Of a stretch of DNA of 64,000 bases, positions 54,192 through 64,000 are shown piece after piece. The position numbers and the translations under genes are program-made. The stretch is from NCBI GenBank assembly GCA_002279065.1, contig NCKB01000010.1, positions 1-64,000 on the forward strand, read 5' to 3'. The stretch comes from Lysobacterales bacterium 15-68-25 (GTDB lineage: Bacteria > Pseudomonadota > Gammaproteobacteria > Xanthomonadales > Rhodanobacteraceae). The stretch's first letter is position 1. Each line of letters begins with the position of its first letter. The notes under the pieces are model-generated. The model was not told the DNA's origin. It worked only from the letters and a program-made list of their open reading frames with translations, and searched no databases.

Positions 54192-56518
54192 TGAGCGCGC
54201 AGCCAACCCCCGCCGCCCCCGATCTGCTGAACATCGAGATCGACGGCAAGCCCACCCAGATCCGCAAGGGCGCGATGATCATCGAGGCGGCCGACGCCAT
54301 CGGTGTCTCGATCCCGCGCTTCTGCTACCACCGCAAGCTTCCCATCGCCGCCAACTGCCGCATGTGCCTGGTGGACGTGGAGATGGGCGGCCGGATGATG
54401 CCCAAGCCGCAGCCGGCATGTGCCACGCCGGTGGCGGAAGGCATGAAGGTGATGACGCGCTCGGAGAAGGCGCTGAAGTTCCAGAAGGACGTGATGGAGT
54501 TCCTTCTGATCAACCACCCGCTGGACTGCCCGATCTGCGACCAGGGCGGCGAGTGCGAACTGCAGGACGTCTCGCTGGGCTACGGCCGCAGCGTGTCCCG
54601 CTACACCGAGCGCAAGCGCACCGTGGCTGACGAGAACATCGGTCCGCTGGTCGCCACCGAGATGACCCGCTGCATCCAGTGCACCCGCTGCGTGCGCTTC
54701 ACCAGCGAGATCGCCGGCACCTACGAGCTCGGCGGCATGAACCGCGGCGAGAACCTGCAGATCGGCACCTACATCGGCAAGACGATCGAGACGGAGTTGT
54801 CGGGCAACATCATCGACGTCTGCCCGGTCGGTGCGCTGACCAACAAGCCGTTCCAGTTCAAGGCACGCGCTTGGGAACTGGTGGCCAAGCCGTCGATCGG
54901 CTACCACGACGCGCTCGGCTCCAACCTTTGGCTGCACACGCGCCGCGGCGAGGTGCTGCGCACGGTGCCGCGCGACAACGAATCGATCAACGAGTGCTGG
55001 CTGTCGGATCGCGACCGCTACAGCTACCAGGGCCTGTACGCCGCCGACCGCGTCACGGCACCGGAGGTGAAGCGCAACGGCCAGTGGCAGCCGACCACCT
55101 GGGAAGATGCGCTGTCGTTCGCCGCCGAGGCGCTGCGCAAGGTGCCGTCCGGCGAGCTGGGCGTGCTGGCCAATCCGGCCACCACCAGCGAAGAGGGCGA
55201 CCTGCTGGTGCGCCTGGCGCGTGGACTGGGCAGTGCCCACGTCGACCACCGCCTGCGCCAGCTCGACTTCGCCGATGGTGCCGTCGCCATGCCGTTCGCC
55301 ATGCCGGTGGCCGACGTGGCCAAGGTGCGCGCCGCGCTGCTGGTCGGCTCGAACCTGCGCCACGAAATGCCTCTGCTCAACCATCGCCTGCACCAGGCGG
55401 TGAAGAAGGGCGCGAAGGTCTACACGGTCAACCCGGCCGCGTTCGACTTCAATTACAAGCTGGCCGGCGAGTCCGTCGTGGCTCCGCACCAACTGGTCGA
55501 TGCGCTGCTTGGTCTGGCCAAGGCCGCCGTCAACGCGGGCGCGACCGCGCCGGCCGCGCTGGCCGAGGCGATCGCCGCAGCCCCGTCCGACCAGGGCGAT
55601 GCCGACGCACTGGCCCAGCTGAAGAACGGCCCGGCGGTGATCGTGCTGGGCGAGCTGGCCGTGACCCATCCGCAGGCCTCGTGGCTGCGCGCGGTGACCC
55701 GTTTCATCGGTGAAGCCACCGGCGCGGCGGTCAACGAAATCCCGGTCGGCGCCAATGCGCTTGGCCTCGCCCGTGCCGGAGTGGTGCCGGGCAACGGCGG
55801 GCTGGATGCCCAGGCCATGCTGGCCAACCCGCGCAAGGCCTATGTGCTGTTCGGCGTCGAGCCGCCGCACGACTTCGCCGATGGCGAGATGGCGCTGAAG
55901 GCGCTGCTCGGCGCCGATGCGGCGGTGGCGTTCGCCGCGTTCGCGAGCCCCACGCTGCGCGACGTGGCCGACGTGATCCTGCCGATCGGCCTGTTGCCGG
56001 AAATGGACGGCAGCCTGGTCAACGTCGACGGCCTGCCGCAACAGGTTCAGGCCGGCGCCAAGCTGCCGGGTCAGGCCCGTCCGGGCTGGAAGGTGCTGCG
56101 CGCACTGGGTGGCCTGCTGCAGTTCGCCGGCTTCGAGTTCGACGACCTGGCCGGCCTGCGTGCGGGCATGGCCGAGGCGGCGGCCCCGGGCAGCTCCGGT
56201 GCGCTGGCTCCGCGTCCGGCCGTGTCCGGGCTGTCCCGTCTGGCGACCTGGCCGATCTATCGCACCGACGCGGTGCTGCGTCGCGCCGAGGCGCTCAACG
56301 CGCATCCGCTGAACCGCGATCCGGCGGCACGCCTGAACGCCGGTGAGGCCGGGCGGCAGGGGCTGTCTGCCGGCGCTTCGGTCAAGGTGGGGCAGTCGGT
56401 GCTGCCGGTGGTGATCGACGCCGCAGTACCTGACGGCGCCGTCTGGATCGAGGCCGCGCACGACCTCACCGCCACGTTGCCGGCCTACGGCGCAACCCTC
56501 ACCCTGAGCAAGGCTTGA
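54191..56518 (+). CDS. nuoG: NADH-quinone oxidoreductase subunit G
   Basis: A 775-residue 75-kDa subunit. The N-terminal [2Fe-2S] region ([20 protein letters not shown], about 45-64), the [14 protein letters not shown] and [10 protein letters not shown] cluster sites (about 115-165) and a molybdopterin-like domain to the C-terminus are present. Length is near the 700-800 typical of the mitochondrial-like form and shorter than E. coli's 908. Confidence 0.96.
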
Positions 56519-56520
56519 CC

Positions 56521-57549
56521 ATGGGCGACCAGATCCTCAACCAGCTCGTCTGGCCGATCGTACACATCCTCGCCATCGTGCTCCCGCTGGTCCTGGCGGT
56601 GGCGATGTTCGTGTACTGGGAGCGCAAGATCATCGGCTGGATGCACGTGCGCATGGGACCGAACAAGATCGGTCCGCTCGGCCTGCTGCAGGCCTTCGCC
56701 GACGTGGTCAAGCTGCTGATCAAGGAAGTGATCCTGCCGACCAACGCGAACCGTTTCCTGTACTACCTCGCGCCGCTGATCGCGCTGGTGCCGGCGCTGG
56801 CCGCCTGGTCGGTGATCCCGTTCGGCACGAAGATGGTGCTGGCCAACGTCAACGCCGGCCTGCTGTACCTGCTGGCGATGACCTCGCTGGGCGTGTACGG
56901 CATCATCCTCGCCGGCTGGGCCTCCAATTCGCGCTACGCGCTGCTGGGTGCCATGCGCTCGGCGGCCCAGGTGATCTCCTACGAGCTGGCCATGGGCCTG
57001 TGCCTGGTCTGCGTGCTGGTGCTGGCCGGCTCGCTCAACCTCACCGACATCGTGATGGCGCAGGCGGGCAGCAAGGGCATCGGCGAGTGGTTCATGTGGC
57101 CGCTGCTGCCGGTGTTCGTCATCTACTTCATCTCCGGCGTGGCCGAGACCAACCGCGCGCCGTTCGACGTGGCCGAGGGCGAGTCGGAGATCGTGGCCGG
57201 CTTCCACGTGGAATATTCCGGCTCGGCGTTCGCGCTGTTCTTCCTGGCCGAGTACGCCAACATGATCCTGGTGAGCTTCCTCGCCTCGATCCTGTTCATG
57301 GGCGGCTGGCTGAGCCCGTTCCCGGAAAGCTGGGGCTGGATCGGCCACGGCAGCTTCTTCTGGCTGTTCGCCAAGGCCTTCGCCTTTGCCTTCCTGTTCC
57401 TCTGGTTCCGCGCCAGCTTCCCGCGCTACCGCTATGACCAGATCATGCGGCTGGGCTGGAAGGTGTTCATTCCCATCACCATCGTGTGGGTCCTCGTCGC
57501 CGGCTGCCTGAAGTATTTCGGCTGGGTCACCATCGGCACGGGGGTCTGA
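56521..57549 (+). CDS. nuoH: NADH-quinone oxidoreductase subunit H
   Basis: A 342-residue membrane subunit with about eight helices. [21 protein letters not shown] and the [20 protein letters not shown] loop are the family signatures; it lines the quinone channel at the membrane arm. ATG 56521 is preferred to an upstream TTG. Confidence 0.97.
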   Translation: MGDQILNQLVWPIVHILAIVLPLVLAVAMFVYWERKIIGWMHVRMGPNKIGPLGLLQAFADVVKLLIKEVILPTNANRFLYYLAPLIALVPALAAWSVIPFGTKMVLANVNAGLLYLLAMTSLGVYGIILAGWASNSRYALLGAMRSAAQVISYELAMGLCLVCVLVLAGSLNLTDIVMAQAGSKGIGEWFMWPLLPVFVIYFISGVAETNRAPFDVAEGESEIVAGFHVEYSGSAFALFFLAEYANMILVSFLASILFMGGWLSPFPESWGWIGHGSFFWLFAKAFAFAFLFLWFRASFPRYRYDQIMRLGWKVFIPITIVWVLVAGCLKYFGWVTIGTGV

Positions 57550-57557
57550 AGAAAGCC

Positions 57558-58049
57558 ATGTCCCGCATCATCAACTACTTCAAGAGCCTGCTGCTCATCG
57601 AGCTTCTCAAGGGCATGGCGCTGACCTGGCGCTACCTGTTCGCGCCCAAGTACACGATGCGCTACCCGATGGAGCACATCCCCAAGTCGAACCGCTTCCG
57701 CGGCCTGCACGCGCTGCGCCGGTATCCGAACGGCGAGGAGCGATGCATCGCGTGCAAGCTGTGCGAGGCGGTGTGCCCGGCGCTGGCGATCACCATCGAT
57801 TCGGCGCCGCGCGCCAGTGACGGACAGCGCCGCACCACGCGCTACGACATCGACCTGTTCAAGTGCATCTTCTGCGGCTTCTGCGAGGAGAGCTGCCCGG
57901 TCGACTCGATCGTGGAGACGCACGTGCACGAGTATCACTTCGAGCAGCGTGGCGAGAACGTGGTGACCAAGCCGCAGCTGCTCGCCATCGGCGACCGCTT
58001 CGAGGCCGACATCGCCGCCGCCCGCGCGCAGGACGCGGCGTACCGCTGA
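57558..58049 (+). CDS. nuoI: NADH-quinone oxidoreductase subunit I
   Basis: A 163-residue subunit with two [4Fe-4S] clusters, [12 protein letters not shown] (about 63-74) and [12 protein letters not shown] (about 103-114), called N6a and N6b. It links NuoG clusters to N2. Length is normal. Confidence 0.97.
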   Translation: MSRIINYFKSLLLIELLKGMALTWRYLFAPKYTMRYPMEHIPKSNRFRGLHALRRYPNGEERCIACKLCEAVCPALAITIDSAPRASDGQRRTTRYDIDLFKCIFCGFCEESCPVDSIVETHVHEYHFEQRGENVVTKPQLLAIGDRFEADIAAARAQDAAYR

Positions 58050-58064
58050 GGGCAGGGGAAACAC

Positions 58065-58727
58065 ATGATCAATCCACAACTGTTCCAGCTGATCTGCTTC
58101 TACGCCTTCGCCACGGTGACCGTGGCCTCGGCGCTGGCGGTGATCACCCTGCGCAACTCGGTGCACGCCGTGCTCGCGCTGGTGCTGACCTTCTTCAGCT
58201 CCGCCTGCATCTGGCTGCTGGCCGAGGCGGAGTTCCTGGCGATCGCGCTGATCGTCGTCTACGTCGGCGCAGTGATGGTGCTGTTCCTGTTCGTCGTGAT
58301 GATGCTCGACATCGATCAGGAAAAGATGCGCGAGGGCTTCGTGAAGTTCCTGCCGGTAGGCCTGATCGTGGCGCTGGTGATGCTCGGCGAGATGCTGGCG
58401 CTGATCGGCGTGCGTGCCATGCACGCCAAGGTGCTTGGCCCGAACCCGGCCACCGAGGCAGGCCTGTCCAACACCGCGTGGCTGGGCCATGCGCTGTACA
58501 CAGACTATCTGCTGCCGTTCGAGGTCGCCGCGCTGATCCTGACCGTTGGCGTGGTCGCGGCGGTCGCGCTGACCCTGCGCCATCGTGGCGGCGTGCGCTA
58601 CCAGTCGGCCAGCCAGCAGGTGGCGGTGAAGGCCAGCGACCGCGTGCGCATCGTCAAGATGGCCGCGGATACCAGCTACGGCCGCCCGGCGGCCGAGGCG
58701 CCGGCTGCTTCCGAGGAGTCCAAGTGA
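58065..58727 (+). CDS. nuoJ: NADH-quinone oxidoreductase subunit J
   Basis: A 220-residue membrane subunit with five helices. [20 protein letters not shown] is typical and includes the pi-bulge helix used in coupling. The soluble tail after residue 175 ([20 protein letters not shown]) is longer than in E. coli. It meets nuoK as TGATG. Confidence 0.95.
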   Translation: MINPQLFQLICFYAFATVTVASALAVITLRNSVHAVLALVLTFFSSACIWLLAEAEFLAIALIVVYVGAVMVLFLFVVMMLDIDQEKMREGFVKFLPVGLIVALVMLGEMLALIGVRAMHAKVLGPNPATEAGLSNTAWLGHALYTDYLLPFEVAALILTVGVVAAVALTLRHRGGVRYQSASQQVAVKASDRVRIVKMAADTSYGRPAAEAPAASEESK

Positions 58728-59032
58728 TGCTCACGCTTTCGCACTACATCGTGCTCGGCGCGGTGCTGTTCTGCATTTCCGTGGCCGGCCTGTTCATCAA
58801 CCGCAAGAACGTCATCGTGCTGCTGATGGCGATCGAGCTGATGCTGCTGGCCGTGAACATGAACTTCGTGGCGTTTTCGCGCTTCCTGGGCGATGTCTCC
58901 GGCCAGGTTTTCGTGTTCTTCATTCTCACCGTGGCCGCGGCGGAATCCGCCATCGGCCTGGCGATCCTGGTCCTGCTGTTCCGCAACCGCAGCACGATCA
59001 ACGTCGCCGAAATCGACAGCATGAAGGGTTGA
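58727..59032 (+). CDS. nuoK: NADH-quinone oxidoreductase subunit K
   Basis: A 101-residue membrane subunit with three helices. The conserved Glu residues lie in [12 protein letters not shown] (near residue 36) and [11 protein letters not shown] (near 70), part of the proton path. Confidence 0.97.
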   Translation: MLTLSHYIVLGAVLFCISVAGLFINRKNVIVLLMAIELMLLAVNMNFVAFSRFLGDVSGQVFVFFILTVAAAESAIGLAILVLLFRNRSTINVAEIDSMKG

Positions 59033-59036
59033 TTGG

Positions 59037-61082
59037 ATGGAACTCTCGACGGCAATCCTTCTCACCATCCCGCTGGCGCCGCTGGTCGGCTGCCTGCTGG
59101 CGGGCTTCTTCGGCAAGTTCATCGGCCGGGCCGGCGCGCACAGCGTGACCATCCTGGGCCTGCTGGTCGCCTGCGGCCTGTCCTTCTACGTGCTGTACCA
59201 GATCACCGCGGGCGGCGCGCCGGTCTACAACCACAACCTGTACACCTGGTTCGAGATCGGCAAGTTCAGCGCGAGCGTCGGCTTCCTGATCGACCGGCTG
59301 ACCGCGATGATGATGGTGGTGGTGACCTTCGTGTCGCTGCTGGTCCACGTCTACACGATCGGCTACATGGCCGATGACCCGGGCTACCAGCGCTTCTTCA
59401 GCTACATCTCGCTGTTCACCTTCTCGATGTTGATGCTCGTGATGAGCAACAACTTCATGCAGCTGTTCTTCGGCTGGGAAGCGGTGGGCCTGGTGTCGTA
59501 CCTGCTGATCGGCTTCTGGTACAAGCGGCCGACGGCGATCTTCGCCAACCTGAAGGCGTTCCTGGTCAACCGCGTCGGCGACTTCGGCTTCCTGCTGGGC
59601 ATTTCGGCGGTGCTGTACTTCCTCGGCACGCTGGACTACGCCACCGCCTTCGCCGGTGCCGATTCGCTGGTCGGCAAGACGCTGACGATCACCCAGGGCA
59701 TGCACTGGGATGCGCCGACCGTGATATGCGTACTGCTGTTCATCGGCGCGATGGGCAAGTCGGCCCAGGTGCCGCTGCACGTGTGGCTGCCCGATTCGAT
59801 GGAAGGCCCGACCCCGATCTCGGCGCTGATCCACGCCGCGACGATGGTGACCGCGGGCATCTTCATGGTCGCGCGCATGTCGCCGCTGTATGAACTGTCC
59901 AGCTCGGCGCTCAGCTTCATCATGATCATCGGCGCTACCGGCGCACTGTTCACCGGCCTGATCGGCATCGTGCAGAACGACATCAAGCGCGTGGTCGCGT
60001 ACTCGACGCTGTCGCAGCTCGGCTACATGACCGTGGCGCTGGGCGTGTCGGCCTACTCGGGCGCGGTTTACCACCTGATGACCCACGCGTTCTTCAAGGC
60101 GTTGCTGTTCCTGGGTGCGGGCTCGGTGATCATCGCCATGCACCACGAGCAGGACATGCGCTACATGGGTGGCCTGCGCAAGTACATGCCGGTGACCTGG
60201 ATCACCATGTGGATCGGTTCGCTGGCGCTGTGCGGCGTGCCGTTCTTCTCCGGCTTCTACTCGAAGGATGCGATCATCGAGGCGGTCGGCGAGTCGCACC
60301 GCTGGGGTGCCAGCTACGCCTACTTCTGCGTCATGGCCGGTGCCTTCGTCACGGCGCTGTACACCTTCCGCCAGATGTACCTGACCTTCCACGGCAAGGA
60401 GCGCTTCACGGTGAAGGCCCATCACGGCCATGGCCATGACGCGCACCACGACGACCATCACGACGACCACGGCCATCACGAGCCTGGCGTGCTCGACCAC
60501 GCGCCGACCGAGTCGCCCTGGGTGGTGACCCTGCCGCTGGTGCTGCTGGCGATCCCGTCGCTGCTGATCGGCTTCTTGACCGTCGGTCCGATGCTGTTCG
60601 GCGGCTGGTTCGGCCAGGCGATCCACGTGGACGAGGCCAACAACGTGCTGGGCGAGCTGGCGGGTGAATTCCATGGCGCGGCCTCGATGGCGCTGCATGG
60701 GTTCAACCCGATCGGCCCGTTCGGCCTGGTACTGCTGGCCTTCATCATCCAGACCTACATCTACCTGTTCAATCCGGCGATGGCCGGCCGGATCAAGAGC
60801 GCGCTCAAGCCGCTGTGGACCGTGCTGGACCGCAAGTACTGGGTGGACGACGTGTATTTCGCGGTCTTCGCCCGCGGCGGCGTGAAGCTGGGTCGCCTGT
60901 TCTGGAAGGCCGGTGACGCGGCGGTGATCGACGGCGCCCTGGTCAACGGCTCGGCCGGCCTGGTGCAGAAGATCGCCGCTGCGATGCGCCGTCTGCAGTC
61001 CGGCTACCTCTACCACTACGCCTTCGCGATGATTCTCGGCCTCATCCTGCTGCTCGGCGGGTTCTGGCTGGTCGGGCACTAA
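59037..61082 (+). CDS. nuoL: NADH-quinone oxidoreductase subunit L with a His-rich loop
   Basis: A 681-residue antiporter-like subunit with about 16 helices and the long lateral helix at the C-terminus. FFGWEAVGLVSYLLIGFW, MGKSAQVPLHVWLPDSMEGP and the conserved Lys/Glu core are present. A His/Asp-rich stretch of roughly 30 residues (about 461-490) follows MYLTFHGKERF. This loop is usually shorter and less His-rich. Confidence 0.96.
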   Translation: MELSTAILLTIPLAPLVGCLLAGFFGKFIGRAGAHSVTILGLLVACGLSFYVLYQITAGGAPVYNHNLYTWFEIGKFSASVGFLIDRLTAMMMVVVTFVSLLVHVYTIGYMADDPGYQRFFSYISLFTFSMLMLVMSNNFMQLFFGWEAVGLVSYLLIGFWYKRPTAIFANLKAFLVNRVGDFGFLLGISAVLYFLGTLDYATAFAGADSLVGKTLTITQGMHWDAPTVICVLLFIGAMGKSAQVPLHVWLPDSMEGPTPISALIHAATMVTAGIFMVARMSPLYELSSSALSFIMIIGATGALFTGLIGIVQNDIKRVVAYSTLSQLGYMTVALGVSAYSGAVYHLMTHAFFKALLFLGAGSVIIAMHHEQDMRYMGGLRKYMPVTWITMWIGSLALCGVPFFSGFYSKDAIIEAVGESHRWGASYAYFCVMAGAFVTALYTFRQMYLTFHGKERFTVKAHHGHGHDAHHDDHHDDHGHHEPGVLDHAPTESPWVVTLPLVLLAIPSLLIGFLTVGPMLFGGWFGQAIHVDEANNVLGELAGEFHGAASMALHGFNPIGPFGLVLLAFIIQTYIYLFNPAMAGRIKSALKPLWTVLDRKYWVDDVYFAVFARGGVKLGRLFWKAGDAAVIDGALVNGSAGLVQKIAAAMRRLQSGYLYHYAFAMILGLILLLGGFWLVGH

Positions 61083-61097
61083 AGGGAATCCAGCTCC

Positions 61098-62606
61098 ATG
61101 TTCAATCACCTGCTCAGCCTGCTGATCTGGCTTCCCGTGGTGGGCGCCGTCCCGGTGCTCCTCGCGGGCTCCGGCCGTCCCTCGCTGGCCCGCTGGCTCG
61201 CCCTGGCCGTCGCCGTGCTCACGTTCGCGGTCAGCCTGTTCCTCATTCCGCAGTACCACCTCGACGGCGCCGTCATGCAGCTGCGCGAGGACCATGTGTG
61301 GATCGCCTCGCTCGGCGTGCACTACGGCCTGGCCGTGGACGGCATCTCGGTCGCGCTGATCCTGCTCACCACCTTCGTCAGCATCCTGGTGATCGTCGGT
61401 GCCTGGGAGGTCATCCAGGACAAGCCGCACCAGTACATGGCCGCCATGCTGGTGCTCGAAGGCCTGATGATCGGCGTGTTCTGCGCCACCGACGCGTTGC
61501 TGTTCTACGTGTTCTTCGAGGCGATGCTGATCCCGATGTTCATCCTCATCGGTATCTGGGGCGGCCCGCGTCGCGTCTACGCCACGATCAAGTTCTTCAT
61601 CTACACGTTCCTCGGTTCGATCTTCATGCTGATCGGGCTGATCTACCTCTACCAGAAGGCCGGCACGTTCGATCTGCACGCGCTGGCGGCCCTGCCGCTG
61701 TCGATGACCGAGCAGACCTGGCTGTTCTTCGCCTTCCTGCTGGCCTTCGCGGTGAAGGTGCCGATGGTGCCGGTGCACACCTGGCTGCCGGATGCCCACG
61801 TGGAGGCGCCGACCGGCGGCTCGGTGGTGCTGGCGGCGGTGATGCTGAAGATCGGCGGATACGGTTTCCTGCGCTTCTCGCTGCCGATCACGCCGGATGC
61901 CGCCGCGCACTTCGCGCCGCTGGTGATCGTGCTCAGCCTGGTCGCGGTGGTCTACATCGGCTACGTGGCGCTGGTGCAGGACGACATGAAGAAGCTGGTG
62001 GCCTACTCGTCGGTGGCCCACATGGGCTTCGTGACGCTGGGCATCTTCATCGCTTTCATGCTGGTGCGTGATGCCGGCAACCTGGATGCCGCCAAGCTCG
62101 GCATGCAGGGCGCGATGGTACAGATGATCTCGCACGGCTTCGTCTCCGGCGCGATGTTCTCCTGCATCGGCGTGCTCTACGACCGCCTGCATACCCGCCA
62201 GATCAAGGACTATGGCGGCGTCATCAACGTGATGCCGTGGTTCGGCTTCTTCTACGTGCTGTTCGCCATGGCCAACTCCGGTCTCCCTGGCACCAGCGGC
62301 TTCGTCGGCGAGTTTATGGTGGTGCTGGCCAGCTTCTCGGCCAACCCGTGGATCGCGCTGTTCGCCGCCTTCACCCTGATCATCGGCGCGGCCTACACGC
62401 TGTGGATGGTCAAGCGCGTGCTGTGGGGCGACATAACCAACCCGCACGTGGCGGAGATGAAGGAGATCAACGGGCGCGAGACCTTCGTGCTGGTCGCCTT
62501 CGCCGCCGCGGTGCTCGCGCTGGGCATCTGGCCGCAGCCGCTGATCCATCTGATGGACAACTCGGTGGCGCAGCTGGTCCAGCAGCTGGCTGTTCACAAG
62601 ATCTGA
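61098..62606 (+). CDS. nuoM: NADH-quinone oxidoreductase subunit M
   Basis: A 502-residue antiporter-like subunit with about 14 helices. FFEAMLIPMFILIGIWGG, VKVPMVPVHTWLPDAHVEAP and the SSVAHMGFV region are conserved. It forms one of the proton channels of complex I. Confidence 0.97.
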   Translation: MFNHLLSLLIWLPVVGAVPVLLAGSGRPSLARWLALAVAVLTFAVSLFLIPQYHLDGAVMQLREDHVWIASLGVHYGLAVDGISVALILLTTFVSILVIVGAWEVIQDKPHQYMAAMLVLEGLMIGVFCATDALLFYVFFEAMLIPMFILIGIWGGPRRVYATIKFFIYTFLGSIFMLIGLIYLYQKAGTFDLHALAALPLSMTEQTWLFFAFLLAFAVKVPMVPVHTWLPDAHVEAPTGGSVVLAAVMLKIGGYGFLRFSLPITPDAAAHFAPLVIVLSLVAVVYIGYVALVQDDMKKLVAYSSVAHMGFVTLGIFIAFMLVRDAGNLDAAKLGMQGAMVQMISHGFVSGAMFSCIGVLYDRLHTRQIKDYGGVINVMPWFGFFYVLFAMANSGLPGTSGFVGEFMVVLASFSANPWIALFAAFTLIIGAAYTLWMVKRVLWGDITNPHVAEMKEINGRETFVLVAFAAAVLALGIWPQPLIHLMDNSVAQLVQQLAVHKI

Positions 62607-62618
62607 TCGGGACCGACC

Positions 62619-64000
62619 ATGCCCTCAATGAATGACATCCTGATCCTTGCGCCGGAGTTCTACCTGGTCGCGGCCGCGTGCTTGCTGTTGCTGCTCGACG
62701 CGTTCATGAAGCCCGAGCAGCGCGGCCTCCTTCACTGGCTGTCGATCGCCGTGCTGGCGGTGGCGATCTACATGGTGGTCGGCGCCGCCCCGCCGGTGTC
62801 GCTGAGCGCGTTCCACGGCATGTTCGTGCGCGATGGCGTGGCGACCATCCTCAAGGTGTTCGCGCTGCTCACCACGATTCTGGTGTTCGTGTACTCGCGT
62901 CCCTACCTGCGCGACCGCAAGCTGTTCATCGGCGAGTTCTACACGCTGATGATCTTCGCGGTGATCGGCGTGATGCTGCTGGTCTCTGCCGGCAGCCTGG
63001 TGACCGTGTATCTCGGCCTGGAGCTGCTTTCGCTGTCGTCCTATGCGCTGGTGGCGCTGAACCGCGACGCGCCGCTGCCCTCCGAGGCGGCGATGAAGTA
63101 CTTCGTGCTGGGCGCGCTGGCCTCGGGCATGCTGCTGTACGGCATGTCGATGGTCTACGGCGCCTCCGGCATGGGCGGGCAGGCCACGCTGGACCTGGCC
63201 CAGCTGAAGTCCGTGATGGGCTACACCCAGGCGCCGACCCTGCTGCTGTTCGGCCTGGTGTTCATGGTCGTGGGCATCAGCTTCAAGCTGGGCGTGGCGC
63301 CGTTCCACATGTGGATTCCGGACGTGTACCAGGGCGCGCCGACCCCGATCACCACGTTCATCGCCTCGGCCTCCAAGCTGGCGGCGTTCGGAATGGCCTA
63401 TCGCCTGCTGGCCGGCGGCATGGCCGAGGTGTCGCACCAGTGGCAGCTGATGCTGGCCGTGCTGGCGGTGCTCTCGCTGGCGATCGGCAACCTGGTCGCC
63501 ATCGTGCAGACCAACCTCAAGCGCATGTTGGCGTACTCGACCATCTCGCACATGGGTTACCTGCTGCTCGGCCTTTCAGCGGCCAATCCCGAGGGCTACT
63601 CGGCGGCGATGTTCTACGCGATCAGCTATGCACTGATGAGCACGGCGTCGTTCGGCGTGATCCTGGCGTTGAGCAGGGCGGGCTTCGAGTGCGAGGAGAT
63701 CGACGACCTGCGCGGTCTCAACCAGCGCTCGCCCTGGCTCGCTTTCCTGATGATGCTGGTGATGGTCTCGCTGGCCGGCGTGCCGCCGATGTTCGGCTTC
63801 TTCGCCAAGCTGCTGGTGCTGCAGGCGGCCGTGCACGCGAACATGCTCTGGCTGGCGATCGTCGGCGCGGTGTTCGCCATCATCGGCCTGTACTACTACC
63901 TGCGCGTGGTGAAGGTGATGTACTTCGACAAGGCGGTCGAGGGCTCGGAGCTGCGCATGCAGGCGGACGGTTCGCTGCGTGTGGTGCTGTCCCTCAACGC
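62619..64000 (+). CDS. nuoN: NADH-quinone oxidoreductase subunit N, truncated by the window edge
   Basis: The frame from ATG 62619 is open to the last base, so about 460 residues are seen and the stop is outside. LELLSLSSYALVALNRDAPL, FKLGVAPFHMWIPDVYQGAP and AYSTISHMGYLL are typical of NuoN. It is the last gene of the standard nuo order, and probably only about 20-30 residues are missing. Confidence 0.95.
   Translation, partial: MPSMNDILILAPEFYLVAAACLLLLLDAFMKPEQRGLLHWLSIAVLAVAIYMVVGAAPPVSLSAFHGMFVRDGVATILKVFALLTTILVFVYSRPYLRDRKLFIGEFYTLMIFAVIGVMLLVSAGSLVTVYLGLELLSLSSYALVALNRDAPLPSEAAMKYFVLGALASGMLLYGMSMVYGASGMGGQATLDLAQLKSVMGYTQAPTLLLFGLVFMVVGISFKLGVAPFHMWIPDVYQGAPTPITTFIASASKLAAFGMAYRLLAGGMAEVSHQWQLMLAVLAVLSLAIGNLVAIVQTNLKRMLAYSTISHMGYLLLGLSAANPEGYSAAMFYAISYALMSTASFGVILALSRAGFECEEIDDLRGLNQRSPWLAFLMMLVMVSLAGVPPMFGFFAKLLVLQAAVHANMLWLAIVGAVFAIIGLYYYLRVVKVMYFDKAVEGSELRMQADGSLRVVLSLN

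Noticed and set aside
58998..62597. A 1199-residue open frame on the minus strand opposite nuoL and nuoM
   Set aside because: Shadow of highly GC-biased coding DNA; low-complexity His/Arg/Gln-rich translation with no similarity, and the plus strand holds certain genes.

Overview
The window looks like a chromosomal segment of a high-GC gammaproteobacterium of the order Xanthomonadales (Lysobacterales), most likely family Rhodanobacteraceae. This is an inference from gene content and order: folC-dedD-cvpA-purF, yceD-rpmF-fabH-fabD-fabG-acpP-fabF-pabB-pabC-mltG-tmk-holB, an orphan type IV pilus PilZ, DUF6165 beside a GT9 heptosyltransferase and Kdo kinase, and many promoters that sit almost on top of the start codon. 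No rRNA is present, so genus cannot be fixed.

Region 1-3.5 kb is accessory DNA. An IS3-family element (1-1226) with 27-bp imperfect ends abuts what looks like the 3' half of an integron attC site. A VOC-family gene begins eight bases after that half-site. An arr-type rifampin ADP-ribosyltransferase, a small membrane protein and a GNAT acetyltransferase follow. Repeats of the GGGGYCAGA type lie at 1730 and 3503-3553.

Region 3.5-7.4 kb (minus strand) holds an unassigned pair: an 845-residue outer-membrane protein that seems to fuse one large and two smaller beta-barrels, and a 397-residue secreted protein. At 7.8-11.3 kb a MerR-family copper-type regulator has a textbook 20-bp-spacer promoter and overlaps a P1B copper ATPase carrying three YHS domains, two of them recently duplicated.

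Region 11.4-18.9 kb: KSI-like protein, GNAT, nitrilase-family hydrolase, folC, SPOR protein, cvpA, purF, DUF455. Region 19-26.4 kb: tRNA-Pro, hisS, a long histidine ammonia-lyase-like enzyme, DUF6165, LPS inner-core genes (GT9, KdkA), an MBL hydrolase, tRNA-Ser with a duplicated 3' end, and 4.5S SRP RNA. Region 26.4-30 kb: dnaX-ybaB-recR, GNAT, HIT protein. Region 30-37 kb: Slp lipoprotein, MoxR-DUF58-transglutaminase operon, GT39 transferase, Maf protein and a small membrane protein.

Region 37.3-49.1 kb is the fatty-acid synthesis and folate-branch cluster, running on into mltG, tmk, holB, a PIG-L deacetylase and pilZ. Region 49.2-64 kb is the NADH dehydrogenase operon nuoA to nuoN; nuoN runs off the right edge.

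Genes are densely packed, mostly with ATGA, GTGA or TGATG overlaps inside operons. Two pairs of intergenic GAGTGAGG/CTCACTCC repeats (17.9-18.07 kb and 28.46-28.56 kb) are the main unexplained dispersed element.
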